From: Lepisosteus oculatus
Lineage: Eukaryota; Chordata; Actinopteri; Semionotiformes; Lepisosteidae
Length of the DNA stretch: 64,000 nucleotides
Assembly (NCBI RefSeq): GCF_040954835.1
Contig: NC_090697.1
Location: forward strand, 17,972,001 to 18,036,000
Direction of reading: 5' to 3'
Shown: one piece after another, positions 1-12,989 of the stretch
Layout of the letters: the number at the start of each line of letters is the position of its first letter
Numbering within the stretch: position 1 is the first letter of the stretch
Made by a program: the position numbers and the translations under genes
The notes under the pieces: model-generated
What the model was told of the DNA's origin: nothing
The model's database searches: none
Seen by the model: the letters and a program-made list of their open reading frames with translations, nothing else

Positions 1-1630
1 GACATTGAAGGCCTTCTGGAGACAGAAGATGGCCGTTACAGAAAGTGGTGCCATTCCATTGCTCCAGGAGCAAGAGCCACATCCTTAATTCAGCATCCAG
101 TTTTACACAGTGGTGCAGAGAAGTAAGGTAGAAGGCAAGGTCAAACAGGAAGATGCCAGTGGTCCACTAGGGATGACGTGTACTGTAATTCAAGTGACTG
201 AGGAGGTTTAAGAGCTCAAACTGAAACAGAGTGGAAGAAAGTTAGGAATTGTCTTCAAGTGGCCAGGCAAGGTTAGAATCAAGGATGATCCCTAGACATC
301 CAAAGGAGAGAAAATGAAGGGAACAACCAAAATCAAATTTGAGGGGAGCATCAATCAGAGAAAGAAATGAAGAATGGAGAGAAAATTTGCAAATGAAGGG
401 AGATTAAGCAGAAGGCTTCTGAAAGGGTGGTGTGACTGTCGAAAGCAAAGTGGGCTGTCTGTCAATTACTTTTCTCCTTGGTCTAATGAAGAGCTAACCT
501 CGTTAATGTTTATTATTTATAAAAGCTGGGTCAAGTGGGCTTGTTTGGTTTGGAACTTCAGTTAAGAGCTTCCCTTTATTTATATGAGCTAAATTTTTCA
601 TTTATAGAAGCTCATAAAATAAAAATAATGCATTTAAAGTTGAAAAATGGATGGAAATACATGTATTTTAGTTCATATAAATAAAAGTCTATTTCTCTGT
701 AATGTGAGAATGTAAGTTAACTTTCCACGCCAAGGGTGGTGACAATAATCTATAAAATGTTTTTGCTATTGTTCTATGATTTTCCTCTGAATTTAATGGC
801 ACATGTGGTAAGCAACAGTTTCTTCATGTACAGTATGGTATTTTCTTTCAGTCCTCATTTTTTTCTGAACACAAGCAGCTTTTTAACTATAGCCATATGG
901 ACACCAATAAATCACTGAAACTGTTATATTGTTTGGCTTTTTATCCAGTTTTTTTTCTCCAGGCATAAACAGATTACCATGCAGCTATACCATAATGAAA
1001 TTAAATTTTAATCTGTATCTCCAATGAAACAGAAATAGCCATTGTTTAAAATATGTTTCTTCTGTTTTTAGTAATACTAAGATTGTAACGATAATACTAC
1101 GCTGGGGTATATTGTATATCAGTCCCTATATACTCCTTAAACCTGAAAGAAGAATATGTGCCTTATGAAATATTATACAACCTAAGCTCCTTGGTGCATA
1201 ACATAATGACTCCCTGAGCTGTGGTGTGGTGCAGGCAGCTTTTAAATCTGCTACTACACTTCATACCAGTGCATAAAAATCTAACTAATCTAATCTAATT
1301 AGATTATGGTTTGGTATAATCTGTATATTGTTGGCCCATAATACCTAAAATTTGATTGTGCTGATGCAGTGCAACTAAATAGTCTGCTCACTGTAAAATG
1401 CATATTTCAATCTGACTTTTCACTGCTGTTGAGCTCCTTATGGCATCTGACTTGGGTGTTTTAAATACAGTGTATTTTTATCCTTATCAGTTGATGGTAC
1501 TGTGCTTGAATTTCAATCCTAAGTGAAGAATAAGTCTTTGATTTACGAACCTCATGTGCGGGATGTTGCAAAGATTATATTTTCCATCGAAGAAGTATTG
1601 TCTTTAACTCAAAAATGCTTTTATTTTTTT
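1..1630. other. Gene-free stretch
   Basis: I see no coding exon or recognised repeat here. The first 380 bases are purine-rich and less AT-rich than what follows, and could be an old repeat I do not recognise. The remainder is AT-rich with frequent stops on both strands. The short open frames at 374-565 and 736-918 have no recognisable protein character. Confidence 0.6.
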
Positions 1631-1634
1631 CAAA

Positions 1635-1965
1635 GCCTACTAGCAGGCGTCTATAAAACTACATTTAATAAATTGGAGAAGGTTCAGAATTTGACAGCTA
1701 GAATCCTGACCAGGTCATGAAGAAGTGATCAAATTTCTCCTCTCCTGGAGTTCCATCAAGCCTCAATTTGATTTTTAAATCCTTTTACTTTCATTCACGA
1801 TTCAGGTCAAGTATCTAGCCAATATTTTATCTGTTGATACTCCTCCACGTGACCTCTGCATTATTTTAAATGTGTTCCCACTGTGTGTCTGCACTCTGTG
1901 GGTGACAGGGCCTGTTGTAATCCCTGAAGCTCGGGAACACCATCTCTAAAGAAAGAAGGAATTCA
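1635..1965 (+). mobile_element. Decayed non-LTR retrotransposon (LINE), ORF2 C-terminal end
   Basis: The frame around 1662-1720 reads KLEKVQNLTARILTRS, matching the LxxVQNxAARxLTRS block found after the reverse transcriptase domain of L2/CR1/Rex-type LINEs. After a stop, later pieces also fit: an LxxLxWLPxxxRIDFKIL-like stretch near 1745-1790, and a GDRACxxPEA segment near 1900-1930 resembling the 'G.RAFSVAAP.LWN' block. Several stops and frameshifts make it a fossil. Clade assignment is from memory of the family and is tentative. Confidence 0.6.
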
Positions 1966-4460
1966 GCCCCATCAGTTACTTTTTTGTGTAACCCTAAAGC
2001 CTTACATTTTCAGAAAGACTTTAGCGTGATTGTTTTCAAAGTGTTAAAATTAATTACAACTTCAAGAAAATGTAGCAAATATAGAACTGCTACATTTTCT
2101 TGACTTTTTAGGTAAATTAAGTACTTTTTTAAGACATAATATAAAATAAAGCTTATGAGTGTCACGGAGTTCTAGTTCTAATCAATTGAAATATTGTTTC
2201 ATTTGATTTTTAAATACGTTATTATTTAAGAATTAAGTATAAGAATTACACTTAAAAATTACTTTAAAAATAAAAACAGAAAGTGCTGAAAACATACAGC
2301 AAAACTTACAGAAAGGTCTGTGCAATATACAGGAAGGTGAGGGAACATCTTCCTATTTGAATATTATATGATTGTTCATTGTTCTTTTGAGGAATTACTT
2401 ATTTCTTTTCTTCAAAGCTTATGTAATCCACAGGTGTTTGGGCTCTAAATATCTAAGGCAAGAAAAGTGTTCTGAGCTCACAGGTGTACTTTGAACTAAG
2501 CAAAAAGACTTCTTTGGTTGTGTTCTCATTCCATGTTTGAAAGTACACCTGGAAAGATTGTCACATACTGTTTGTCCTGTTTTTGGAGAATCATCTTCAT
2601 TCATGTGAAGTCTGTCCGTTCGTTTACTGAATTTTGGGAAGGGGAAAAATCTGTTTTCCATTTGCTTTCCCACAGCTTCTGGAGGTCATGTTACAATGGC
2701 CTACATTTTTCTGACAACGTAAACTGCGCCTGGGAATCGGTTACTGGGGTGGTAAAAATAACCATATCAAATTTCACAAAGAAAAATAAAGTAAGCACTC
2801 TTTTTTGAGTCATCAATAAGATGTTTCATACAATGTTACAGTTAAACATTCAGAAATATAAAAACAAAGGCCTGAATATCCAAGTGTTAAACTTCTCACT
2901 TCACAAAGAGAACTTATTGGTTTGATATAATAAAAGTGAAGACCAATTTCAAATTAAGCTTTTAAAACATACAAATTGCAAATGTATTTTTTGTTCTTGC
3001 AAAATATATTTAAAATATATTAGTATTAAATGTTTTCTATAGTTAGGTACTGTACATATCACCAGCAGAAAACAAAAACAAAAGAGCTTAAATTCTGAAG
3101 AAAACCTAATTTTCATTAAAATACTCAACAATAGAGCCAATGGTTTTCATAACATAACTCTGGTACAAATTGTTTTATTTTTCTTTTAATAGTATCAAAT
3201 CTTCTTGTCTCTTTAAGCCACAATTTGCAGCTTAACTTTGGATCAGAATCATGATGACTGTGGCTGGGCCTCACCAAGAATTTGACTCCACGGTAATCAC
3301 GGTCTTAACTAAAAACATTCAAATTCAATATACTGTAATGCACCTAGACCTGAATAATTATTAAATATAAAAGGTAATTTGGTTTCTATTTGAACGTGAA
3401 ATAAAAACAGCTTTTTTAGGCTTCCTGGACTTGATTATATGGTTAGAACTGGCTGTGAAAACATGCACATGGCTTGTTTTAGCACTTTGCAAGCTCATAA
3501 CTGCTGCTTTCATTCTCTCTCTGTGTTGGGTTTGGAAACAATTGCAGGGAGTCGGTCATGCTCTTGTCTCAATCCATTTCATGACCTTGGTTTCCTAAAT
3601 CTCACTGCACTCTGGCACAAGAAGCTCCATGGAACTCACTTGCCAAGAAAAACAGCCTGAGCTCAGAAATAGGTAAATGGGTACTTGCCTTTTCACTCCC
3701 TCTCATATTAAAAGGCACAAAACTACTTACTGAATATACTGTAAATATACAAACAGCCACCCAGTACAGAGAATGAGCACATGACATTTTGCTAAGTCAA
3801 GGACTAATGAGTAGGAAGTGGTCAGAAACAAAGAATGAAAATTGAATTTTTAAATGAAAGTTACCTTTGGCACACAAAAAGGTTTTTTTTTTAAATCAGA
3901 CATTACACCTAGACTACTTTTTCCTTCAAGGATTAGGTTTAGAAATTGTCTGTGGAATTAAAGGTGCTAAATCACAAAAAGAGTCCACAGCAAAGAATCA
4001 GAGCTGTGGTGTTTTGTTTAAAGTCACAGTAAAATGTGTTTTTATGCACTTTTAGGCTTTACGTTGGCCTGTCCTTAGCAAAGCCATTGGTGTGATTTCC
4101 CACTTGATTTCCTTTGACTGTGCAGTGAAAATAATATTTGTAATATTTGATAGCAATAATTACTGCTCTGACAGCTACTAAGAACATGAACATGATGAAT
4201 AATACTTCCTTGCATTTGTATAGTACTTTTTATTCCATAGGATACACTTTTACAGATATGAAGAATCCCCCTCATCTATCACCGAAGTACAGCACCAACC
4301 TAGATGACATTTGAGAGCTATTAGGTGCCAGCAACCCCACTACACAGCAGATGATGTGAAGAAATGAGAAAGTGCTTCTTAAAATGGGAACTTGAAGTAC
4401 TGTAGGACACTGTCTCTTGTTACCCTACAGGAGCATTAGGTAGGTGAGGTCTTGCTCCAG
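1966..4460. other. Gene-free stretch
   Basis: This is AT-rich sequence with no exon I can support and no repeat I recognise. The overlapping open frames around 2419-2808 and 3439-3660 lie on opposite strands, have no family resemblance, and are best read as chance. Confidence 0.55.
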
Positions 4461-4469
4461 ACAGCCTAT

Positions 4470-4640
4470 CACTCCCAGAAGGATTAACCCCCAGTATTAT
4501 TTGGAAAGCAGGCTGAGGAGGTTCAAGAAGGAATTAGAGCAAGCTACATCACTTACCCCTTCCTGGGATTGAACCCAGGCCCTTCCAGTCAGAAGTTAGA
4601 CACCCTTGCTGTCTGAGCTACCAGTGCTCGTAGAGGAGCA
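4470..4640 (-). mobile_element. tRNA-derived SINE (head region)
   Basis: On the minus strand the sequence from about 4640 down to 4540 contains a tRNA-like internal promoter. Box A resembles GGTAGCTCAGACAG, and about 35 bases later box B reads GGGTTCAATCCCA. The preceding bases do not close a proper acceptor stem and the intervening region is not cloverleaf-like, so this is a SINE head rather than a tRNA gene. The body runs down toward 4470 with no recognised tail. Confidence 0.6.
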
Positions 4641-6216
4641 TTGGTTTTGGAAAATCTAACACAATGGAAGAAGTACCACTTACTGGTCCAGCAACACTAT
4701 TAAAACAGCAATCATCCCTCTTATGATTAGGCAAAACCTTGTTTGGGTTCTGAAATCTGATGAAAACAGGTTACAAGGAAGTAATGCAGTGGTCACCTGT
4801 AGGGCTTCCCGTCAAGAAAAAGGTGTTCAGCAACTGGTCAGCATTTTCCACAAGTAACCCTAGTAAGGGTTTGTGATATTTTGCAATACTACACTGTATG
4901 GCTTCACATAAGTGCTTTTGTGGAAAAATTCCAGACAGGTCCAATTTGAATATGTGCGTATGATAATGCTTCAGTCATACCTAGCTGTATGATGGCTTCT
5001 TCTTTAAAATATCACGGCCATGGCCTGAATTAGATCTTTCAGCTGAAAACACAAAATCTGTAAAGTAGGAGGGCGTTGTGTTTTTGCTCTTGTGAAAAAC
5101 AAAATATTTGCCAGAATAAACTGTACCAGATGTGCAGCAATGAGCAGGAGCCAAATTCTCCTTCTCCAGGTGGGATCCATTTCATGTACGTATTTTTACA
5201 CTCTTAGGGTGTATAAGACATCTGGTCTAACTAAGGCATAGCTACAATGAAATCTACAATCCCATTGTCAATATGATTGTTACAAAGGTGCGACCCTTGA
5301 GTTTTGTTTTACTTATTAAATGGGGATCTAGAGCTGTTACAGGCATAGGTTAATTATTCACATAAAACCCATGTTCGTGGGTCAAAAGCAAGGGCAGAAC
5401 ATCCAGAATGAGTAATAGTGTTCTTCATCAAAGCCGACAAGCACATTACTGAATTCCAGTCACTGTTGACATTAAGGTAGTGTGATGTAATTTTGAAATT
5501 TAACCTTACACTGAGCTGTGATTGTTCTATTCTCTTAAGTAAGTGAATAGAACAAAAGCAAGATTTTTTCAAAAAATAAACAGTTTGCTAAGTTAATAGC
5601 ATACTGTATGTTTCTTCTCATTAAATGTGGAATGTTTCACTCTCCTGCATTGTACGCATACATGCATCATTAACACAACAGCATTATATTTCATCCATGT
5701 AGATGCATTTATAATTATAAACAGTCTACGAATAATTAGGATTACACTTTCTCAGAAACAGTCAACCATAATATAGGAGATGCCCTTATGGCATTGGGAT
5801 TAATTTTTTCTCTTTGACTAACGAAGCAGAAATGTGAAACCAGTTAATCAATCAATGTCTAGTATTCAGTTGTTGCGATGCCATACTGTAGTTATTGTCA
5901 GTGAAAAACTAAAATCTTAGGACACGTACCATTAATGCTATGATATGAGCAGGTGGCAAGGTTTCAGTGGCATGGAACAACTGATTACAATCCCAGAAGG
6001 CTCTGGGAAGTGACTTGGTTGCTCATGAGTTGCCACAAACTGGACGGCTAAAAGTTAACCTTCCAGAAAGGCCACTTTAGCAGATGATGCAACTTTACAA
6101 TTATACCCAAGGTGCTCAGAAATGTACAATCAAATTCATGGGCTTTCTGTGGTTCATCAAGACTCAGATCCATATCTGCTGCAGCACATCATTGAATGTC
6201 AGGTGCATGGAGCTCA

Positions 6217-6485
6217 TTAGGGGCAGTGCAGTGGCTCTGTGGCTAAGCATCCGCGCCTGTGGCTGGAAGGTTGCTAGTTTGTATCCTACAGCCGGCAGAG
6301 GAATCTTACTCTGTTCGGCACCTGAGCAAGGGCCTTAGTCCCACCTGCTCCAGGGGTGCTGTATAAATGGCTGACCCCAAGCTTCTCTCCCTGTCTGTGT
6401 ATCTCATGGAGAGCAAGTTGGGGAATGGTGAGAAGACAAATTCCTAATACAAGAAATTGTACGTGGCCAATAAAGTGATCTTATC
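6217..6485 (+). mobile_element. V-type tRNA SINE, full-length copy
   Basis: The copy has a tRNA-derived head with box A (GTGGCTCTGTGGCTAAG) and a decayed box B (GGTTGCTAGTTTGTATCC). This is followed by a central block (GAGCAAGGGCCTTAGTCC ... TGCTCCAGGGGTGCTGTA) that matches the conserved middle domain of fish V-SINEs. The 3' body (CTTCTCTCCCTGTCTGTGT, CTCATGGAGAGCAAG) and tail (GGCCAATAAAGTGATCTTAT) are shared with copies near 8.4, 11.1 and 21.8 kb. Family name and V-SINE class are from memory. Confidence 0.85.
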
Positions 6486-8380
6486 ATGTTCAACACCTAA
6501 ACTAATGTGAATAAAAAATGGAATTGCTTGTGAAAGATTGATTTGTGGTAACACTGCTGTGTTATTAATTATGCTTGAAAATTAAATATCAGTACTGTGT
6601 TCACTGTTGTTGGAAGATATGCTTTCGAATTTGCCAAATAGGTTTTAAGTACTTGCATGTTCCCCAAGAGTTCTGGTGCTAATCTGAAAGGACTATTTTT
6701 ATGGTTTTTGATACTAAAACCTCTCTGGTAATTAGCACATAGACCCCTGCTGTAGCAGCTGGGAGTGAAAGAGTACTGATGCAGAATCCAGATACAATGC
6801 AAAATATTCTGGAGAAAATGTTTGGTTTTATTACCAAAGCTGTCGAGATTTCTGGTAAAAGCCTGGGGGCTTGTAATCCTCCCCTAAACCTGACCCCCTC
6901 AGATGTCAAATGTATTGCTAATGGTTTTCCATCTGTTAAAACCAGTCATGAGGCGGGATCACAAGTGTAAAATAATGAGAAAAAAACAGATCTGAAAAGA
7001 GCTGAGTCAAAGTTCAGTGACTTTAATTTGCTTTGAATATTTAGGATGCGGGACTGTATCTCTGGAGAACAGCTTTGTGAGCCAGATCCATCTGTTGAAG
7101 TTGCATATGTGAATACTAGAAAAATAAAACATTTGCAGTGAATTTGATAGCATATTTCAGAAACAAAGATGTTCTTTAGATTCTGACAAGCTTTCAGAAT
7201 CGCTTTTATTGGTTACAAACTAATGGTGAAATGAGAATGCAGCATTAAGTATAATATTGAAAGGCCGAGGTACCTGTACAATGATAACAAATTGTGCCTC
7301 TCCACTATCGGCATGTGGTGACCACAAGGTGTTCCATGAAGAAAAAGGACACCTGCTGTTCAGTCATGTAACATTTGAGATGTTTCTCAAATTGACTAAA
7401 GAAATAAATGGCCTCATCACTGGTTTTCATATAGGTTTACAGGCCTCTTCTCATCTCCATAGTTACTTGATCCACAAATCTGTTCCTTCATTCAATCATG
7501 AGATGAGTGGAGTACATTGGTCTTGGCATAAAATTAACACTTTTTCTTGGCACAAAATTACATATATATGTAATTCTTGTATCTTAGTAGGTGTATTGTA
7601 CTGTATGTACATGATAACATACTGTTTTAGTTGTTAATCTGAAATCACACACAGATTGCTCTTGACATAGAAAATATTTTCAATATTAAGTTTTAGAAAT
7701 GTAAACATTTTTTTGGGGGGGAAATTCATAGTACAGCCTTTTCTGTTCTGTTTCTGTACAGGTAAGAAATGTCTAAGTTTAAACTCAGGATAAAGCCGGT
7801 TAACTTTGCAGCATTCAGACAACTATCACAAGAGCATGAGGAATCTAACATGGAGTCCAGAAGTTAGAGCCCAAGTGCTGTGGACTGCATGACTTCTGAA
7901 TAACAACAGGAGAAAGTTCAAACTGTTTCACTTAGTCATGCAAACAGCAGATGTAAGTGAGCAGATGTGACAGATGTCACAGATTTGTCACACTAGCCCA
8001 GCAGGTATTAAATTATCGTCTAATTATCACTAACCACTGGAAATGTAAAAAAATAACAAAAAACAGTTAAAAAAAAACTATTGCAGAAAATTATTTATTT
8101 CTTGCAAAAAACTTGAGAATGTCTTACACAATCGGTCACATTAGTGCAACAGAGCAACACAATACTCACTTGTGCCTGGCAAGATGACATCATGGGATTT
8201 ATTAAACTGCAAAAGGTACTAAAAACATACAACAGATATGAATGCAATGGTCATTTGTTTCTTTTCAAGCTTGCAACTGTAAAATTGACTTTTTTCTAAT
8301 TTATTTTAATTTTTTATAAATTGTATAGTTTTAAGTTTCCGACTTTCTTTTATAAAAGTAAAAAAAACTTTTTTTAAAAA

Positions 8381-8627
8381 AGGAGCAGTGGGTGGAAGGT
8401 TGTCGGTTCATATCCCGTGGCTGGCAGAGGAATCCTACTCCAGTGGGCCCCTGAGCAAGGCTCTTAACTCCAACTGCTCCAGGGGTGCCATGTAAATGGC
8501 TGACCCTGCGCTCTGACCCCAAGCTTCTCTCTGCCTGTCTGTGTGTCTCATGGAGAGCAAGCTGGGGTATGCGAAAAGACAAATTCCTCATACAAGGAAA
8601 TTGTATATGGCCAATAAACACCTTATT
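8381..8627 (+). mobile_element. V-type tRNA SINE, 5'-truncated copy
   Basis: Same family as the copy at 6217. It begins inside the head just before box B (GGTTGTCGGTTCATATCC) and keeps the central block (CTGAGCAAGGCTCTTAACTCC) and the tail (TATATGGCCAATAAACACCTTA). Loss of box A indicates 5' truncation. Confidence 0.85.
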
Positions 8628-9589
8628 TTAATGTTAGGTGTTTGTTTTCTGTAGTGCCATTCCAGACATTAGTCTTTCGTCTAGAGGCTGACAGAATGCA
8701 ACACCTGTGAAGGTCCTTAACATTACACACTACCAGGTCAGAGGGACCTGCCACAGACATTACCATACCACCTCTTAGACATTAAGTTCATTTCAGTAGT
8801 TCAGTTAAATCCTAATGAATGCAATAGATGGAGGAAACATGAATAAAGTGAGACTCGCTTAGCTGAGGGAGTGGCAGCTGACCCATTGCATAGGCTGCAC
8901 AACGCCTCCCCCACCTCACTTTTGCAAGGAATGAGCTAGGAAGCTGCTGTGAGGGTGCAGATGAGTTGACGGGGGGGTGCGAGAGAGAGAAATGAAGGAA
9001 TGAGTACGAGATCCTGCAGTATATATGTGGGTGAGTGGAAATGTGCAAGATTAGGATGTAACCTTTCTCTCATACGTTTGTTTAAGCCCCATTATTAAAT
9101 GTTAGTTTAGGAGATGGAAAAAACGTTTGAAAATGTTGAGTTGCTTCAATACAGTACCCAGGTGGTGATGGGAATATTTAAAAATGTGAACAAAAGAAAT
9201 TTCATCAAGCAAATATTTGGAATGAGTATGTATACCGAGTTTGTATTGGTTTTCTCTCAATGATAGACTCTTTTGAGAGTAATAAAACAACTGTTGTAGT
9301 GTTTGCATTAACCTTTTTAACATAAACGAGCTACAAATTAAATCTAACTATTAAACAAGATACAGTAAATCAACTTAAATTCTCATTTAGCATGCCTGTA
9401 TAGGTAGAACACTTTTGATACAGGAGGGCATTTAACTGGAGCAGTCTGATTAATTCCACATTGAAAAGTAGAAATTCAGATGAAAAACAAAATGCTTCAG
9501 ATGTGGAGCCTTCTTCTTCAAGTATGTAAAGAAGGCTCTAATGCCAAAATGTTGTTTTTAGTAAGGAAAGGAAAAAGAGAGGAGGCTGT

Positions 9590-9845
9590 TTGGACATCTA
9601 GCACATTTGGTTGCTATTATCCAAGGATCTCATCCAGCCTCTTTGTTAAGAAAGAAAGCAGGTGTCACAAAACAACACTTTATAATTTGTTCCAGACTCC
9701 CCCATCACTGTCTCAAAAAGTGCCTCCCGTTGTCTATTTTACTTACTGTACACATCCACATAGTTTCCACTTGTGCACTCTGGTTCTGAAGACAAGCATT
9801 GGGTTGACTTTGTTGAGGTAGTTGAGAATTCTGAGTACTTGAATG
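9590..9845 (-). mobile_element. Decayed LINE 3' end
   Basis: Read on the minus strand, this is the block after the LINE reverse transcriptase, with strings corresponding to 'tgtggaa...agtgcacaagtgg' and 'ggaacaa(g)'. The same arrangement occurs near 18.96-19.26 kb, where the translation reads FVGVWNKVPG, and near 10.1 kb. It is non-coding now. The family is a CR1/L2-like LINE with several relatives in this window. Confidence 0.5.
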
Positions 9846-9949
9846 TAGTCTTGTCTTTGTAAAACCAAAAGTGTTGTTTTTTTCTGTGAGTAAAGTGTAC
9901 TCCTTTCAGACTGTGAAAATATCTGGTTGCTATTCTGTGGACTGATTCC

Positions 9950-10055
9950 AGAAAAGTGTATCATCCCGTCAATGGTGTATACTGCCATGTTAGGCTCTGG
10001 GATCCCATGTGACCCTGTACTGGATAAAGCGCTTAGATAATGGGTGGATATATCC
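9950..10055 (+). mobile_element. SINE fragment with RTE-like tail (3' part)
   Basis: The end 'gtgaccctgtactggataaagcgcttagataatgggtggata' matches the 3' end of a common fish SINE whose tail ends AAAATGGATGGAT. Fuller copies lie near 17.6 and 23.9 kb. Only the last 100 bases are present. Confidence 0.6.
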
Positions 10056-10271
10056 TAACAGTAAAAACAGAAGAAAGTCTGTAAACAAGAGGAGGCCATT
10101 ACACCCATCTAGTTTCTTGTTTTTTGTAAGCTAATTCATAAAAAGTTCTCATACATGCAGATTTCATCCAAAGATCTTAGTCAAAAAACAATTCTCACAT
10201 TATCTTTACCCTTTTAATTGCTTCACCATTAATGTAATCGAAGATATTGATAAGTCACCATAAATTTGTTA

Positions 10272-11458
10272 CAGGGCCAGCCCTATCTTTCTGGGGGCTC
10301 TTAGCAAGATCTTGGAAAGGTGCCCCTCCAGATCACAATTTGCCCATACACTACTAATTTCAGATCCCAACATAATTGATTTTACTTTTTAGAACAATTG
10401 AATAAATTAAGTATATAACTAGAGATCTTTTGTTAACCACCTTTGAGGAACCACATAATAAATAACTTACAAACAAGATTGTTTGAAATATTTTAACATT
10501 GAAAGTAATAACGTAAAACGTGAATCATTTAACTTCTAGTTTAATACCACAAGTAGTCTACGTGTTTAGATAGAAATTGTCTACCCTTCCCTAGTTATGT
10601 ACATCTGACAGACATCTCAAAACCAAATGAAATACAAATGTATTATTATAGTGACTTGATTTGTCACAACTTTTTACTGTGCTTGCTTTTCTCAGCACCC
10701 TATATGAACGTCCTTTTGGAGGTCTTTGTGCGTTTACCAGTTCCAACTATGGGATTTTGATTTTAGACCATTGCAACATAGTTTGCAATGCAAGTAAAAA
10801 GTCACTTGTAATTTGGATTACATGTTACATGTAATGAAAGGTTTATAGAATTGATCATCACAACATTTACTATTTTTGCAATTAAACTAACAGCATTCTG
10901 TGTAGCAGCAGCTGAAACCAAACTGGTAACCACAGTCATTTAATGTGTTAATGTTTCTTTATTAGCCCTATACAATTTCTTGCATTAGGAATTCATCTTT
11001 TCGCATACCCCAGCTTTTCTCCATGGAGACACAGACAGGGAGAGAAGCTTAGGGTCAGCCATTGTATGGCACCTCTGGAGCAATTAGGGTTAAGGGCCTT
11101 GCTCAAGGGCCCAACAGAGTAGGATTCCTCTGCTGGCCACGGGATTTGAACCAGCAACCTTCCAGTCACAGGCACAGATCCTTAGCCACAGAGCCACCGC
11201 TCCACCCTACACTGAGAGTGAACTTAACTACTACATTTACATTCACAACTATTAATCTTATATATATATATAACGAACAAACTTTAACAACGTAGTTTAG
11301 CAGAGCAGCAAAGGAAGGAGCCACTAGAGGGAATTTTGTACTCATATTTGAATGTGCTGATTGAAAAAATGTTGTGTTGCACATTGAGGGGGCCACCTAG
11401 TGGCCACGGAGCCCTAGGCAGTTGCCTAGTTTGCCAAAGCCAGGCGCCAGCTCTGACA
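10272..11458. mobile_element. hAT-like non-autonomous DNA transposon
   Basis: The left end begins CAGGGCCAGCCCTA. The reverse complement of the right end begins CAGAGCTGGCGCC and continues GGCAAACTAGGCAACTGCC, both in the style of fish hAT elements with CAGGGCCGGC termini. Flanking 8-mers atttgtta and acttgtca differ by two transitions and may be a decayed 8-bp target duplication, offset by two bases from the right end. No transposase frame is visible in the 1.19 kb. A SINE lies inside it at about 10,955-11,208. Confidence 0.45.
10955..11208 (-). mobile_element. V-type tRNA SINE, near full-length
   Basis: Reverse complement of the family at 6217. The tail (TATAGGGCTAATAAAG) is at the left and the head (GGTGGCTCTGTGGCTAAGGA, box B GGTTCAAATCCC) is at the right. 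The promoter boxes are better kept here than in the 6.2-kb copy, so this is probably a younger insertion. It sits inside the hAT-like element. Confidence 0.85.
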
Positions 11459-12337
11459 CTTGTCATAGTGTTCGCCTTGCTCGTTTTTTCCTATCTCTGT
11501 AAAGAAGCTCGTTATTTCCTATCTTGTAGCTAAAATTTGTTTTTGCGTCTTGCACTTGTCTACATTAAATATCTGACAAGTTTTTTGGGCGGTTTTGAAT
11601 TTGTGTAAATATCTTTTTACTCTCTCTTGCTGCTTCTACAGTGTTTCCTAATTTCGATGCAAATGAAAGTCATTTACTCACTATACCAGAATCTCTATCA
11701 TTGATATCAATTAACAAGAGACGTGGGCCTAATACAGATCCCTGTGGTACTCCACCAATAAAATAACCCCAATTGTTGACTGTCTTTTGACTTCTAGAGT
11801 TCAGATATAGAAGGATTCTTATTTAAATACTAACAGCAGTCTTTATGAAATATTAATTTAAAATAACCTAGATGACAGTAATTCTTTTTTTTTCTATAAA
11901 TAAACCTCTTAAATCATAGATCTTAATCTCAAGTCATACTTACAACATTAAGCATTCTTGTTTGTCAGGACCAACTCCCTGGATTTCAGGGGAGTTCTGG
12001 CGACAGAAACATTTTTACAGAGGAGTCTTGTAAACATTTGAAGAAACAATGTGTGCCAATAATCAGGAGCAAGAGGAGGACCAAGAACATCCAGGCAGCA
12101 CACCTGTGTGTAAGTCCCGTGTTGCTCAAGTACAGCTTCAAGCAGCTGGAAGGCAGAGGGACTTATTTACAGTAAGAATACTTAACTTGATCTCCTGGCA
12201 CAGCTGCATGTGGAAGAAAACAGAGAATCAAAGGCATTAGACTGGATTGCCTGTTATTTAACTTGCCAGTGTTTTTCATTGTTAAGTTTGCATGAAAGGA
12301 AATATGTAAGATTATTACTTGAAACTTCCAGGATGTT

Positions 12338-12338
12338 C

Positions 12339-12389
<51 letters not shown>

Positions 12390-12390
12390 G
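12338..12390. repeat. (TAT)n microsatellite
   Basis: About 17 uninterrupted units of a TTA/ATT trinucleotide, followed by a short imperfect continuation (gttattatt). It is the longest simple repeat in the window. Confidence 0.95.
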
Positions 12391-12989
12391 TTATTATTAA
12401 TCTACAAAAAAATTACAGTACTGAAAGCTGCAAACTGATATGAATTGCACTAAAACTCTGTTTTAAAATAGTTGTTCAAGAAGATTATTATCGCAGTTAA
12501 CCAGAAGGGTTACTGAGATTAAAAATCCATTTAAGACTACAATGGTTACAATTTTGACTCTTAAGTGAAATTTTTGAAAGGATGTTCTCATGCAAGAGGT
12601 GTTGGTAACCCCCTACTTTGTTTTTGTCTAATGAGGGCAGTTTGGTTCTCTGCTGCTGATTTGCTGTACAGAATGTTCTAATGGGCTGTTTTCACGCCCT
12701 GTTTAAATAAGTTTACTATCTATTTCTACATATGCAATACATTTAATCAAGCTATAGTAGATTCCTACCACATTCCGAAGTCCAGTAGTACAGTATGTTT
12801 CATTCACTCCTCGTGCCCTAACCACTTTTGGAAATTTGGCCACTGTGGTCTGATAAACTGATATGCATTGCACTTTTTTTTTTTTGCTCACCACAATTTT
12901 GTTTGTCATGAGATAACAATCTTATGAAAAAGATTTGTGGGTTTATGTTGACACATCACTTGCATACACCAAACCATGTGGGGACATCA

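Larger units (their letters stand above)
10080..11830 (-). mobile_element. LINE fragment, apparently split by a later insertion
   Basis: On the minus strand the 11,690-11,790 part translates to a reverse-transcriptase block, GVPQGSVLGPRLLLIDINDR followed by DSGIVSK, typical of the RT palm of non-LTR elements. The 10,080-10,130 part is the reverse complement of the usual LINE 3' tail ('...agatgggtgtaatggcctcctc'). The two pieces are in the same orientation and the right order, separated by the hAT-like element at 10,272-11,458. I infer a single LINE interrupted by it. Stops and frameshifts abound. Confidence 0.55.

Noticed and set aside
4540..4640. Possible tRNA gene on the minus strand
   Set aside because: Box A and B are present but the cloverleaf does not close and the ends do not pair. 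It is SINE-like.
7257..7637. 126-codon open frame on the plus strand
   Set aside because: No domain, skewed His/Ser/Cys composition, and no neighbouring exons.
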